A stretch of 64,000 nt of DNA from Nymphaea colorata (lineage: Eukaryota; Streptophyta; Magnoliopsida; Nymphaeales; Nymphaeaceae): assembly GCF_008831285.2 (NCBI RefSeq), contig NC_045138.2, forward strand, positions 22,537,934 through 22,601,933. The letters run 5' to 3'. A program made the position numbers and the translations under genes. Below the pieces are notes generated by a model, which saw only the letters and a program-made list of their open reading frames with translations, searched no databases and was not told the DNA's origin. This document shows positions 11,965 through 23,789 of this stretch, piece after piece (position 1 is the first letter of the stretch; each line of letters opens with the position of its first letter).

Positions 11965-12295
11965 AAATAGGCATAGAACAACAAATAAGTGTGAGATAAT
12001 GTTTATGAGATAACAAAAGATTTATGAGATAACAAACGGACGGATGTATAAGATAACGCCAAATATAAGTATGAGATCATGTTTATTAGATAACAAAAGA
12101 TTTATGAGACAATGAAATAATGGACGGATGTATGAGATAATGCTAACATAAATATGAAATAATGTTTATGAGATAATAAAATATTATGAGATAATGGATG
12201 GATGGATGTATGAGATAACCCAAAAAATAAATATGAGATAATATTTACGAAATAATAAATATTTATGAGATGATGAGATAATGCTAAAAGAGAGA
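11965..12295. repeat. Minisatellite, about 80-bp period, about 4 copies
   Basis: The phrase GGATGTAT(A/G)AGATAA recurs at 12,042, 12,126 and 12,204, with TATGAGATAATG and AACAAAAGATTTATGAGA between. Spacings are 84 and 78 bp, with degenerate units at both ends. Non-coding. Confidence 0.8.
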
Positions 12296-13444
12296 CAAAA
12301 AAACAAAAACACCTTTTTATTAAGGGATATGTTGATTATAAAGATATACATATATGGACTGACAAATTTTTACCTTTATCGAATCCTCAAATCTTCTTTT
12401 TACGATTTTTGTTTTATCCCTACAAAAAGTTTCTTTTTTTTTGTATTAATCACTGGCCCTTTTGTCATAGTTAAAATGGTACATGAAATTACATATACGG
12501 AGGCGAAGTATATAACCAGCTTTGGTTTTCCACGACCTTGCACAGTTTTTTTTTTTTGGCAGGTGGGAGAATAATGATTACTTTGAGTTTGGTGTACGGA
12601 GGGCTCATCAAAGGGAGGATATGTTGAAGGTTCTCTTGTTTAAATAAATTTTGCAACGGTTTGTAGATAATACTACCATGAACATCTTCCTTGTGTCTAA
12701 TAGTAAGGGGTGGCTTGGAAGACTCAAAGATATGCTTGAAGATGGAGTAGACAGTTATCCCAATCTCTTTAACTTCAAGGTATTTGACGCGGATTTTCAA
12801 TCAGCCCTAATCTCAACATTGTTGCTATAAATGCATAGCAATTTTTTGGTTATTGATTTTAATGAAAATGATGGAGGCTTAACCTCCAACAGGGTTTGAT
12901 TCGGAAGGAAATTGTCTCACCTCAGGGAACTGAAATTTTCATTAGATTAAATAATTATACATGTTGAGTTTATTTTATATATGAGAGGACTAGCTTTCAC
13001 TATTTAAATTATTTAAGAATGAGATCAATAAGCATTTATGAACTCGTGAATGAACCAAATATTTAAAATAATTTAAAAATAAAGTCAATATGATCTTTTG
13101 CTTTTCCCCTATTTATCTTTAGAAAGACCAAAAAAAGGAATGTCTGTTAGTTCAGTTAACAGTGGATAAACTTGAGGACCTATTTCATTATTTATGATGA
13201 AAAGAGTAGAACAGATTTGATAAAATAATGAAAAGGACAGAACCATTTTTGACATACGTCCATAAGACAAGGAGTATTAAAAAAAAAAAAAAACTAATCT
13301 TGATTTTTCATTTTTAGATTTTAAGATAAGAAATTCATGAACAAACTAAGATAATTTTGTTGCTTCCTCTTGCATCTAGAAATTTGACAAAAAGATAGAT
13401 AATTTCCCCTCTTAAAATTTTATCACCATGTTGATCTCTCAAAT
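12296..13444. other. No gene recognised
   Basis: AT-rich sequence. Two open frames of about 100 residues (12,281-12,574 and 12,489-12,800 on the other strand) overlap each other antiparallel and match nothing I recognise. Confidence 0.45.
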
Positions 13445-13601
13445 GATGGGTAGTGCAACCGGTCGGGTTGGGTGGTGCATTGTAGCTACATGTTCAGTTC
13501 AAATTTTAGAGGTAATATTCTTATGGTATTGAGGAGTGTTGATCTTAGGATTAGAGGTGCCATTATGAGGCTAAGTAGAATGGTTCTTGTCACCACCTTC
13601 T

Positions 13602-13651
<50 letters not shown>

Positions 13652-14145
13652 ACACGCACACACACACACATGGGTAGTACAACCAGTCAGGTTGGGTGTT
13701 GTGTGATAGGCATATCCCCTGTTTGATTCTGAGAGTGGAGTGCTATCTTGATGGTGTTGAGAGATATTGGTATAGGGTTGAAAATGTTTAATGTGGTTTA
13801 AAGGACGACCATGTTGCATTCCTCCTTCTCTCTTATGCAATCATCGGGTTGGGTGGCGTGTTGTAGCCACATCCTTAGATTCATAGATGGTGCTATCTTG
13901 ATGGTATTGAAGAGTAGTATTGATTTTGAGATGAGAGATGCCATTATGAAGCCAATTGGACTGGTTCTTGTCCACCCCACCCCTCCCTCTTTTCCCTTCT
14001 CCTCTAACCAAGAGATGGGTAGTGCAACCGGTCCGGTGGTGTGTTATAGCCATCTTTTCAGTTTGATTCCTAGAGGGTGTTATCCTGATGGTATTGAGAA
14101 ATAGTGTTGATCTTGAGATTAGGGTTGCCATGATAACCATATTTT
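13445..14145 (+). repeat. Tandem cluster of four SINE-like units
   Basis: Units begin near 13,445, 13,670, 13,834 and 14,014 (spacings about 225, 164 and 180 bp). Units 1, 2 and 4 start with GGTAGT(G/A)CAACC(G/A)GTC, which fits a Pol III A box. All have a B-box-like word about 40-50 bases later (for example CAGTTTGATTCCT in unit 4). They then share TTATGGTATTGAGGAGTG-type body sequence and a pyrimidine-rich 3' part. Unit 4 is cut off at the start of copia-2. A dispersed fifth copy lies at 19,278-19,450. Tandem arrangement of SINEs is unusual. Confidence 0.6.
13609..13670. repeat. CT then CA microsatellite at the 3' end of SINE unit 1
   Basis: About 20 CT dinucleotides are followed by CACACGCACACACACA. 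It sits exactly between SINE-like units 1 and 2 and accounts for the longer first spacing. Confidence 0.9.
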
Positions 14146-14279
14146 CAGTTCTACAAGTATAGTCTTTTAGGACAGGTTGCAGAAAAGGACATACGATTGG
14201 TGAAGGGAGAGAGGAACACAACTTGTATGTGATCCACCAAGGAAAGGAGAATGTTGCATTAATGTTTTCAAATTCCATT

Positions 14280-15250
14280 TTTGACCAACACTTGTGGCAT
14301 TGTAGATTAGGCCACCCATTTAGTATAATTTTCACTATTTTATTTCCTAATGTTTCATAGACACTCATATTTGTGAGATTTGCCAATATGCCATGATGGC
14401 TCGTCCTCCGTTTGGCTTGTCTGAAACTATTGCGAATAAACCTTTCAAACATCTGCATGTGATGTTTGGGGCCCAGTCCCGGAGTCTCTTCTAATGGTTT
14501 CAAGTAGTATTTGTTGTTTATTGATGATTATTCTAGGACTACATGACTATATTTACTAAACTCCAAAGATCAGGTTTTTGAAAAGTTTACTATTTTTTAC
14601 AACATGATCATAAATCAATTTAATACTCGGATCAAAACTTTGAGAGCTGACAATGGGAGAAAGTTCAAAAACAAGTTTTTTGAGGATTTTAAAAATAAAT
14701 GTGACATGATGCATCAATTTTCTTGTGTAAAACTCGTCGGCAAAACAGAATTGCTGAAAGGAAAAATCGCCATATACTTGAAATTGCTAGACCGTTACTT
14801 TTCCAATCTAATGTTCCCTAATATTTTTGGAGTGAAGCTATTATGACTTCAGGTTATTTGATAAATCAAACTCCAAGTTGCAGGTTAAGAGCAAAATCAC
14901 ATCTTCATAAGTTAATAGGATGTGAAGTTAGCATCAAACACTTGAAGCTTTTAGGTTGCATTGTTATGTGCTAATTGACAAAACTGAACATGACAAGATG
15001 AGCCCTAAGGCCCGAAAATGCATCTTTGTCGGCCACTCGGTGAACAAAAAAGATTATAAGTGCTACAACATCGATCAAAAGTGTACGTACATCTCAAGAG
15101 ATGTCAAATTTGATGAATTTGTTCCATTTTTTCGGAACAACCATGCCAAGGAAGATCGACAAGGGGAGCCTATGTTTTCAAATATTAGTGCTGATGATGA
15201 TATTATCGAAATCACTACTAGCCATTATGATGCACCAAGAGAAATCCTTG
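14280..15250 (+). pseudogene. copia-2 integrase pseudogene
   Basis: Starts with the GAG-pre-integrase His/Cys region (about 14,290), then the core: FIDDYSRTT near 14,520 and LRADNGRKF near 14,642 retain the first two catalytic aspartates in context. The stretch 14,956-15,255 (HCYVLIDKTEHDKMSPKARK, then FVGHSVNKKDYKCYN) is the C-terminal part typical of copia integrases, ending at its own stop. Several frame changes separate these pieces. Confidence 0.7.
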
Positions 15251-15559
15251 ACTAAACCTCCATTGAAAGCAACAACTCCATTGAACCTGAGAGTGAGACT
15301 ACTGAGAATCTTGAGCTTAGAAGATCCCAAAGAGACCGACAACCACCGAGCCACTTGAGAGACTATGTCACATATAAAGCCGTGACATATCCTAATGAAA
15401 AACAAGTTACCTTCAAGAATTTTTCCAAGACCCATGCTGCCTTCCTTACCACGTAAAGATAGAATCTGAACCTAGTACCTATGAAGAAGCCAAAAGCAAA
15501 CTTGTTTGGATCAAGGCTATGCAAAGAAGGCTTGATACTTACATAAACACAAGATTTGG

Positions 15560-16860
15560 GAATTAATTTCTCTTCCAAAAGAAAAATGAGCAGTGGGCTG
15601 TAAATGGATTTACAAAACCAAATTTAATAGTGATGAGATGGTGGAAAGATATAAGGCCAAGTTGATCGCTAAAGGGTACACGTAGACACATGGTCTAAAT
15701 TATGACAAAACATTCACCCATGTTGAAAAAACGAACACTCTTTATATCTTACTTTCTATAGCCTGCAACTATTATTGGCCTCTATCACAATTAGATGTGA
15801 ACACTGCTTTTTTTTGTAAGGAGAGTTAGAAGAAGTTTACATAAAACTCCATCTGGGTCATTCTCTTGAAGATTCTTCTCTCATGTGAAAACTTTGAAAA
15901 TCAAAATATGGATTGAAGCAATCTCCTAGAGCATTGCACTTCAAGTTGAATAAAGATCTTGAACAATACAATTTTACAAGAACTAAAGCCGACAGCTCAT
16001 TGTTTAACGACAGAAACAACCACGATATTATTCTCATGGTATTGATCTATGAAGATGATATTATTTTGATGGGGAACTATAGTCTCAAAATCAAAGAAAC
16101 CAATGAGCTTCTTGATAGGATGTTTGACATCAAGGACTTGGGTAAACTAAAATATTTTTGGGCATAGAAATTGTTCAAACCAAGAAAGTCTTATTCATGT
16201 CGCAAAGGAAATATGTCACTGATCTATTGAAGGAGACAGGAAAACTTGAGTGTTGACAAGTTGATACTCTTATGACAATTGGGGTAAAAGAAAATGCCAT
16301 TGAATGCAAGTTGTTTTGGACATCTCAATATATCAATGAATAGTAGGGTGACTCATTTATCTTATATTCATGAGGCCAGTCATAATATGTTGTAAACCTA
16401 GTCAGTCAACATATTCATAATCCGAATGAAGAACATTGAAAGATGATAGAAAGAATTCTAAAATGCTTGAAAAAAACTCCAGGTCAAGGCTTGTGGTATA
16501 AACGGGATGGACACGTAAATGTCAAGGGATACTCAAATGCAGATTGGGCTGGAAGTATTGACAATAAATCTACTACATGCTATTGCATATATGTTGGTAA
16601 TAACCTTGTATACTCGGACAGTAAGAAACAGAAAGTTATGTCTCACTCCAAAACAAAGGCATAATGTAGGCTTATGGTCACTACAACTTGTGAAATGACA
16701 TAGATTAGAACTATGTTGACAAAAATTGGAGTTGAAGTCAGCTCTCCTACTCCAAAGTATTGCAACAATCAAGCTGCCATATGCATTGCCGCAAATGTAG
16801 TTTTTCATGAAAGGACAAAACATATTGACTGTTATTTATGACAGAAAAAGTTCAGCATGG
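15560..16860 (+). pseudogene. copia-2 reverse transcriptase/RNase H pseudogene
   Basis: RT begins near 15,590 (CKWIYKTKFNSDEMVERYKAK). The active-site motif near 16,045 reads YEDD instead of YVDD (VLIYEDDIILMG). RNase H follows at about 16,500-16,830, with NADWAGSIDNKST near 16,536. Stops occur throughout. The tail near 16,930-17,030 resembles the C-terminal end of copia polyproteins. Confidence 0.75.
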
Positions 16861-17040
16861 AGAAATCTGTACTCCATATGCTCAGAGTTCAAATCAACTT
16901 TCTAACAGACTAACTAAAGCTATATCAAGGAAAGGAATTTGTAAAGTTCTTAGCAAGTGGAGCAGCTACCATGTCTACGCTTCACTTGAGGCGGAGTGAA
17001 GAGAAGCTTGCCAGATTCATGCAGCATGTCAATATTTTCC

Positions 17041-17580
17041 TTCCATTAGTAAAATTATCGAGTTACCTTTTTTTCCTTGTTAACATTGAGGACTTGCCAT
17101 TGCCATCATCTAAACCTTTTTCTCAACATGCTATATTTGCTTTGTAACAAATTGAAATAAGTAAAGAAAGAAATCCACGAACTCTGTGTGAAATTGTTCT
17201 GTGGATGTAGGATCTAAGATTTGAACCATGTAAAACATGTTTTTCCCTCTCTTGCTCGTAAAACTCTTCACTTCCATGTCCAATCAATTGATTTCCTACA
17301 GGCCACATGATGAGAGCTACTAGAAACAATGCTCTCGGGTCAAGTGGTTGAGGTTGGGTAATGACAATACTAGTTTCTTCCATCATATATGGCATCGCAA
17401 AATTATATGACTAGTACTTTTTGCACATTAGTAGTTGATGGTATTGCTTATCATGGAGACTATATTCTTCATACTGTCATATTCTATTTCTAGAAGCTAT
17501 ATGTTGCTCAGATATGTTGAGTTTGGTTTCTATTGGGCTCATGATTTCGTGATTTCATCATGACAGTTGCTAATCTCCTT
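17041..17580. other. No gene recognised
   Basis: No convincing coding sequence. A word fitting a Pol III A box (GGGTCAAGTGG) occurs near 17,337, but no B box follows at the right distance. Confidence 0.4.
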
Positions 17581-17589
17581 CTAATGTCC

Positions 17590-18030
17590 TTCCATCTAGA
17601 GGAAATATGTGCTGCTATTCAGGATCTTAGTGGTTGGAAAACACTCGGAGCTGATGGAATCTAACCACATGAGTTGAGAGCATTACATGATCGTTTTTAT
17701 ATTGATTTTCTTTTGGTCTTCGAGGAGTTTTATCTTAACACCCACCTCATGCCTTCTTGTGTGCACCATTCAGTCATTGTCTGGGCCCCCAAGAAAGCAA
17801 GAGCAACTAACACCTCTGCTTTTTGGCCCATATCCTTGTTGGTCTTATCAGGAGACTCGCTGCAAAGTTCTATCATCTAGATTAAAAAGTGTCGTGTCTA
17901 TCTTGGTCGCAGATGCCTAACATGCTTTCATTCCAAAATGGTTTCTCCTTGATGAGTATATAATTACTTCAAAGATTAGTCATTCCATGTCTACTAGTCA
18001 AAAGACCACCTTCGTGTTAAAAGTATAGTC
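17590..18030 (+). pseudogene. L1-type LINE reverse transcriptase fragment
   Basis: The broken plus-strand frame reads like the start of a plant L1 RT domain: EEICAAIQDLSGWKTLGADG (about 17,599), FEEFYLN, VIVWAPKKARATNTSAFWPI (about 17,778), then LKSVV and HAFIPKWFLLDE near 17,920-17,955. Known plant LINEs have the same order (apGPDG, IPK, FRPIS, LANRLK, QSAF). Several frameshifts. It is followed by an A/T-rich tract of about 350 bp. Confidence 0.7.
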
Positions 18031-18690
18031 ACAGAAAATGCGTTTTTTTTTTAAAAAAATACGAAAAAAATGCAATAAGTTCAATGGCCTTTTAAAACTT
18101 AAAAAAAACTTTTAAAAAAAACGTTTAAAACAAAAAAATGTGTTTTTAACGCTTTTTTTTCACTTTTTTCATTTTTTAGTTTTTTTAATGCCAAACGGTT
18201 TTTTTATTTTCTATTTTTTATTTGTTGCAAATCTACTTATCTTTTGATATTGTGTTATTACTTTCTCACTTATTTTATTTTCCCCTCATTTATAGTTTTT
18301 TAAAATTTATCGTATTTTTTTCATTTTTTTCAAGCTTGTCGTATTATAACAAAGAAAAACATCGCCATTTAAAGCTCCAAGATGTTATTTGTGATTATAG
18401 TTAAAACTATACCCCATAAAGCTTGGATACACTTTCATGCTGCATTAAAACTTTTCAGTGTCCACGACAATATTCACAGAGCAACATGCAGTATGTTTTG
18501 TTAGACATCTATATATATATATATATATATATATTGTCATGCATTACAGGCTATTTGTGTAGATAAACCCAATTTAAGGTGATCCAGTAAGTCTAGTTCT
18601 GTATAATCTCATTTAGTATGGATTTTATGTGTAAAAACCAAACAGGATTCATATCCAGATTGTGATGAGCAAAACCATCATTTAGGTCTC
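18031..18690. other. No gene; A/T-homopolymer-rich tract and TA microsatellite
   Basis: From 18,040 to 18,370 the sequence is dominated by runs of A and T, some in inverted arrangement (TTTAAAAAAACGTTTAAAAC type). A (TA)n run lies at 18,509-18,534. No coding signal. Confidence 0.6.
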
Positions 18691-18697
18691 ATAAGTC

Positions 18698-18707
18698 TAT
18701 AAATAGG
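18698..18707 (+). promoter_or_regulatory. Strong TATA-box match, possible solo-LTR promoter
   Basis: TATAAATAGG is a near-ideal plant TATA box. It is followed by a short AT-poor stretch and then (CT)n at about 18,930. No gene follows, so an LTR-type promoter left over from a retrotransposon is the likeliest source. Paired LTR ends were not identified. Confidence 0.35.
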
Positions 18708-18709
18708 GT

Positions 18710-19277
18710 TGTGGTCCTCAAGGCACCAAAGGTAAGAAAAATTTCATTTTGTGATCTCCTTTATCCCATTCTATAAGATTCTCTGTTACATCCTTGCAGC
18801 CTCTGAAGATCCACTGGTCCCTCTCTCTCATGACAATTTTCTCTTCTGTTTCTTGGCTATTAATTGATATGTTGCAATTTTGGGCATCCATCTTTTTACG
18901 CTGTTAGGTTTAATAAAGATCTTTTCAGCTCTCTCTCTCTCTCTCATTAGTTGATGCCAAAATATTCAAACGTATAATAAAGACGATGAGAAAGGTGGAG
19001 AAAGATGGAAAGATGTGGGGAAGGTCAGAAGGTCGGAGAGCCAAAAGTCACGACCACCGCAATGCGTTCCAATTTGGTAACTGCAGGTGGCAGCAGCCTT
19101 CATCTTCTCCTCTCCCTAATATGCCGACGAGGTGTCGCCTTCTTCCTTTCTCTCACGAAAGGTCTGCTCTGCTTTATGTTATTACTCGTGGCTGTCGTTG
19201 ACTCTCTCTTTCGATTTCTATTCTATCTCTATCAGTCCACAACTAATGTGGTCCTGTTCTCTCCCTCCCTCCGATCA
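18710..19277. other. No gene recognised
   Basis: Contains a short CT microsatellite (about 18,930-18,946) and two overlapping small open frames (18,986-19,201 and 19,005-19,325) without recognisable domains. Confidence 0.4.
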
Positions 19278-19450
19278 TTAGTGCAACTGGGTGAGTTGGG
19301 TGGTGAGTTGGCTTATTATAGTTAGGTCTTTGGTTCAATTTTTGAATGGTGCAATTTTGATGATATCGAAGAATATTGAGTTTGAGATCATGAGGGTAAG
19401 TAACCGGTTCTTGTCCATCTTTCTTCCCTCATCTCTTCTTTCTCTCCCTG
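19278..19450 (+). repeat. Dispersed copy of the tandem SINE-like unit
   Basis: Matches the 13.4-14.1 kb units in order: ATTAGTGCAACTGGGTGAGT (A-box region), GGTTCAATTTTTG (B-box region), GATGATATCGAAGAATATTG, then GGTTCTTGTCCATC and a pyrimidine-rich end. Being outside the cluster, it shows the unit is a mobile SINE family rather than just a local satellite. Confidence 0.55.
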
Positions 19451-19696
19451 AGGTAACAATTAGGAAGAGGGTATAAAGGGTGTTTGAGTTAAAAATATCC
19501 GGTCAGGTCCTCACTCCACGACTGAAAGCTTTTCTTCAAGTTTGCTTTCATGGGTGACGGTTTTGGTGTAAGGAACTATATCAGCGTACGACACATCGGT
19601 CGACATTCATGCATTAGTCGGTATGGCCATATTTTAAACTCAAAAAAATAAATTAAAATATTTAAGAATGAGCCTCTGTATTTTATCAATAGTGAG

Positions 19697-20094
19697 TAGG
19701 ATTGTACAATAAGTCGAGCTAACTTGAGCTCAATCCGAACTCATTCAGTTAAGTTTGACTTGTTTGTGAACGAGTTGGGCTCGAGCTTAACTGAAAACTC
19801 GAGTTTATAAACAAGTGGAATTTGAGATACATGAACTCAACTCGATTAAACTCGAGTAAGCTCAATAAATCTTTTTTTTTTGTAATTTTCAAACTTAAAA
19901 CCAAGATCAAGTCAAACGAAGAGTTTGGTAATCAAGCTGTTTGAACTAGTTGAACTTGAAGTCGGATCCCATCTATCGAGTCTAACTAGAGCTGATCTTG
20001 TACAACTCAACTTACGCTTGATTTGGGTTCGATATGAGTTGAGTCAAGTCGAGCTGACCGAGCTTAAAATTAACTCAGGTTGTGTACAGCCCTA
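19697..20094. mobile_element. hAT-like MITE, copy B
   Basis: The left end TAGGATTGTACAATAAGTCG and the right end read on the other strand, TAGGGCTGTACACAACCTGA, form terminal inverted repeats of about 12 bp. The interior is rich in GAGCTCGA/TCAAGTCGAGCT words, as in copy A at 4,941-5,310. About 398 bp, no coding capacity. Flanks look similar (ATAGTGAG versus TTATAGAG) but are not an exact 8-bp duplication. Confidence 0.6.
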
Positions 20095-21824
20095 CTTATA
20101 GAGTTTACTTGCTCAATTACGTTGTTGTACATATATACTTACTCGACTCAGCAAGACAACGTAACACGCCTCTGATTTTTTCTACGTGAAAGCGACCAGA
20201 ATAATAACGCAATGATCTGTTCAGGTGCAGTGAGAGAGCCAATTAAGGCTAAACAAACGCGTGACGAAAGGCGCTACGTTACCAATCAAGGAAGAAAAGT
20301 TTGTACAAGAGGTCTCGGTGACATATTTCACCTCAAAAATCATATGAGAAACTATTCAGAATTAATTGGCTTCTTAATTAAAAATGAGTTCCCACAGTGG
20401 CGGAGCCATAGATAACCACTAGTTTAAACTTGTTTGCCAATTTTGGTTGCTATGTCATTTCAACGCAGTACTGATACAAGTTAATCAACACATAATTTGC
20501 AACATATATCAGTTAATCATGAATCAGTATTATTTGATATAGTTAAAAATTCTAATACAAGTTAATCAACACATAATCTGTTTATACTAAGGGCATAAAG
20601 CCATTTCTTATTAAAACAACCTATTGACCGAAGGGTATTTCAATATATATATATATATATATACACACGAGCGCCACCAGACTACCACTGGTAATGAGCA
20701 TTACTATTAACTCTGGTTTAACTTTACTGTACCATTATCGTTCTTTGAGGTAAAATAAACGTTTTCATTGTAAAAAAACGATATAGATAGGAAAAGGAGA
20801 AGAGCTTTCCATGTGTTCAACGTGATGGCTACCGGATATCAGCTAATGATCCACATTTTGGCAGTTTCCAAGAAATCAACAATAAATTTCAGCGACGTGA
20901 GGCCACATTCCCAGGGATTTTAGAGGCAAACAGCTAGCGTTCCAATTATTTGTAAGTCAACATCATTACTTTATTGTTTTAATAAATATGGTTGCGGATA
21001 TTCAAATATCCCACCAAGCTTAATATTATAATGTAGCATGCAACATTAATCAATTTCAATGGCATCTGATTTAGTTTTCTGAATTCCAGTGAAACCCTGC
21101 TGGAAATTCAGCCCTCTACCGTTTTATTGCCTGAAATGTGCGATTATATGCAACATTTATACCCATGTGCGGACACGCCACTTAGGTGACATATTCAATG
21201 TAAAGAAGGGTTTTATTTGCAGTGCCTGAAGCCCTATATTTTATGGGGTTGTTTGGCATCAAAGGCTTCTAGAGTGTCTGGTCTTTTGGTCTAACATATG
21301 TCGGCCCATTTGCCATCTAAGGTGAGTGCTGTGCGTGCAAAGTAAGGCAAACCTGCTTTGTTAATGTCTATCTCATAATTTCTTCTTGTCCATCTTGTGG
21401 TAAGTAGATTTTCCTCCATTGAATGGGCTTCATATGTTTCGTCTCTCCTATCTCCTCTCACAGAAACTTAAAGCAAGATCTTTCCAACCGCATGGTGAAA
21501 ACAATGGCGAGCTTAAGGGTCGCTCTCATGTTGATGCATTGAAAGCTAACACATGCTTTATCAAACAGATTCTACATGCAAATCGTAGAACTTTTTGTTT
21601 CCATGATCAAAGCTTTTTTGGTCCACCTTGATTAGCTAGTAGAATTTGACATTGTCGTTTGGTGATGCGGTTGTACTGGAATTTAAGGATCGAATCTCGA
21701 CCATTTTATGGGGAACGCACTAACCGGCCTGCAACCGGTTAGCAGCCTTGTCAACTTCCTGTCAATTCTTTTCCTAGACTTATCATCAGCCCCGATCCTT
21801 CCTTAAATTCACATAGGATTTTCC
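20095..21824. other. No gene recognised
   Basis: Holds a (TA)n(CA)n microsatellite at 20,643-20,668 and a single GGGGTTGTTTGGCATC word at 21,243, like the left ends of the TTGTTTGGCAA MITEs but without a partner end. The left part of the minus-strand LINE fragment may extend into 21,630-21,824. Confidence 0.4.
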
Positions 21825-22090
21825 TTAGAATTTGTATTTGTCATCATGGTAGATTCTAGAATTTATATCTTTCCTAATTTTCCAAACTTTTGGCAGCCTT
21901 ATTCTGCAATTGCTCATACCCTTACTTAGACTTCTGAACAACATTTCTGTTACTACCAAGAAAAGGCATGGCAACAAGGAATCACCTGGTCTGGGTCCAC
22001 AGGTTGGGTGAACCAATCACCTTCGCTTCCATTGACAATGACTCTCAGGCTGCAGAAGACCCCTCAGGATTAGAGAGCAAATTATTGGAA
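21825..22090 (-). pseudogene. L1-type LINE reverse transcriptase fragment, minus strand
   Basis: On the minus strand CGPRPGDSLLPCLFLVVTEM (about 22,000-21,940) corresponds to the conserved GLRQGDPLSPyLF motif of plant L1 RTs. YHDDKYKF near 21,830 corresponds to the FADD active-site region. Upstream residues (SLSMEAKVIGSPNL) fit the strand before that motif. Key residues are altered and stops are present. Confidence 0.65.
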
Positions 22091-22374
22091 GAATAAAGCA
22101 AACCCAAGTTTGAAATAGTTCTTTTACCTCACCTCCTTACTCTAGACACCATTGAGTTTAGACATCTCATTGGCAAATCAGCGTTGTCGTGTGGTCAAAG
22201 TGGGCTGGAGGTTCTTTTGTGAGACAAATCAATCTCCTTGTTACTAGTGACATCAAAAGCTCTTTGTTAAATGGAAGGCAAAAAACATTCAAAAAGGGTG
22301 GATGAATGATGATGCCCACGGTTATTGTGGGGGAAACAAGATTTATCATAGCAACAGTAGTCTCTTAGGCCTAG

Positions 22375-22390
22375 TATTCTACAATCACAT
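22375..22390. repeat. Left copy of 16-bp target-site duplication
   Basis: TATTCTACAATCACAT is repeated exactly at 22,637-22,652. The two copies bracket the SINE at 22,391-22,636. Confidence 0.9.
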
Positions 22391-22636
22391 GTAGTTGTCA
22401 TCTGAGCAAGATGAGTATTTTGTCATACCGCCAACAAGAGGAACGAAACACCCACCCTTCCCCCCTATTCCCTTAAGGTTTAAGTCTGTTTTCAGTGCCT
22501 TAGGTAAGCGCCCTACCTATGTTGCATGTCAGTATCCTCTTTTTACAGTATAGGAAGTTGGTGCCTTAGGCATTCGAAACAGAGACTGGCAACCTACCAG
22601 CCCACATGCCACCTGTTGCACCAACACCCTTGGGGA
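22391..22636 (-). mobile_element. tRNA-derived SINE with perfect target-site duplication
   Basis: Read on the minus strand, the insert begins CCCCAAGGGTGTTGGTGCAA. TGGTGCAACAGG fits the Pol III A box, and about 40 bases later GTTTCGAATGCC fits the B box. The 246-bp insert is flanked by an exact 16-bp direct repeat, the signature of LINE-driven target-primed insertion. The 5' A-box region resembles the SINE-like units at 13.4 kb (GTGCAACCGG), so they may be relatives. No long A-tail is seen. The perfect flanks suggest a comparatively young insertion. Confidence 0.8.
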
Positions 22637-22652
22637 TATTCTACAATCACAT
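22637..22652. repeat. Right copy of 16-bp target-site duplication
   Basis: Exact repeat of 22,375-22,390, on the other side of the SINE. Confidence 0.9.
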
Positions 22653-23789
22653 ATATGAGAATCTAAAAAGTATAGTGATGAGTGAGGCTAATTCCCCTAG
22701 GTGGAACAAAACACAGCTATAGTTTGAAATTAGCATATGCAATCGTTGAGGAGGATGGGAGGTGTGTGAACCAATATTCGAATGCAATGATCTCATCTTG
22801 GCTTCCTCCTTACTCCACTTCTTGATCAGCCCAGCCCAAACAGGTGAAGAAAGTAATCTCATCATGCCTTTAGATGCCCAATTTAAAGCATTCCTCATTT
22901 TAGCCTCAGACCCTTTTTCTCTATTTTTCATTGTAACCCTACTCTAGCTTGAAGTGGTGTTCATGCTTCTAAAGTCTTTTTAAATGGCTTCAAAGTGATC
23001 GTAAGATCTCTTCGCTGGTGAGCAATTATTTGTTTTGTAATGTTTTTATATATTATTTTATTGAGTAAAGGTTAAGGTGCCTTCCCTTGGTAGGGTTTCA
23101 GTAAAATATAGGGTTACAATATATAAAACCTCTTTAAGTCCATAAGAACTCAAACTCTGGGCAACCTCTAAGTTGTTAGCAATAACATGCCAAATAAAAC
23201 AATAACAAACTAAAGAGTCAAAAAGTCAAAAAGGTCACTTACCAAGGAAAGATATACTTTAATAAGAGCTTCATATTTTCTCAGAGAACTTTCCACAAAA
23301 CTCCAAAACGAAAACCTTATTTTTGACTCATTCTTCTTAACCAAAAAGTTCAAAGAATGAGTATCTCTAAAATTTGGTACTAATTTATTTAACATTTGCT
23401 TCTAAATCTTCTCTTAACAGAGTTTGGGCATTCATACTGCTAGTTTCTAAATCTTTCTAAGCAAAACAACTTTGTATTCTCTTGAAAGCTGCCTATATTA
23501 AACATTTTTTCGAAGGATGGTTCCAAAGCTTCAATTATCAAAATTTTCTCTTCCTTGACTCAGGAAAAAAAATCTAAAATCATCATTTGAAAAGCGTAGC
23601 AACCACAAAAATAGAAGTTGTAACATGATCCGTCTTCTTTGCAAACTTGAGGCACCCAACCCAATTATCTATTAGACGGGATAAAACTCAATATGGTACC
23701 TTACCCTTGCATATAAGTAGCTTGTGGGAGAATCTGACGATTACTCAAGTAAGGTTAATAGAGGATCACATGAGGACATTGAAGGTAGA
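22653..23789. other. No gene recognised, possibly LINE-derived
   Basis: Short open frames on both strands (22,647-22,931 minus and 22,762-22,947 plus, antiparallel; 23,210-23,395 minus) carry no domain I can name. The position between LINE fragments suggests decayed LINE sequence, but this is inference. Confidence 0.35.

Larger units (their letters stand above)
14146..17040 (+). mobile_element. Decayed Ty1/copia retrotransposon (copia-2), 5'-truncated
   Basis: Reads in order GAG-pre-integrase (WHCRLGHPF near 14,290), integrase, reverse transcriptase and RNase H, all on the plus strand and broken by stops and frameshifts. No gag, protease, PBS or LTR was found, so the 5' part is missing and the 3' end is uncertain. 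The last recognisable coding words are near 17,000. The domain order, integrase before RT, is the Ty1/copia arrangement. Confidence 0.8.

Noticed and set aside
13841-14503. 220-residue open frame on the minus strand
   Set aside because: It runs across SINE-like units and the start of a plus-strand copia pseudogene; no domain is recognised. It is an antisense shadow.
17123-17395. Possible SINE or 90-residue minus-strand protein
   Set aside because: An A-box-like word exists on the plus strand but no B box at the right distance; the minus-strand frame has no domain.
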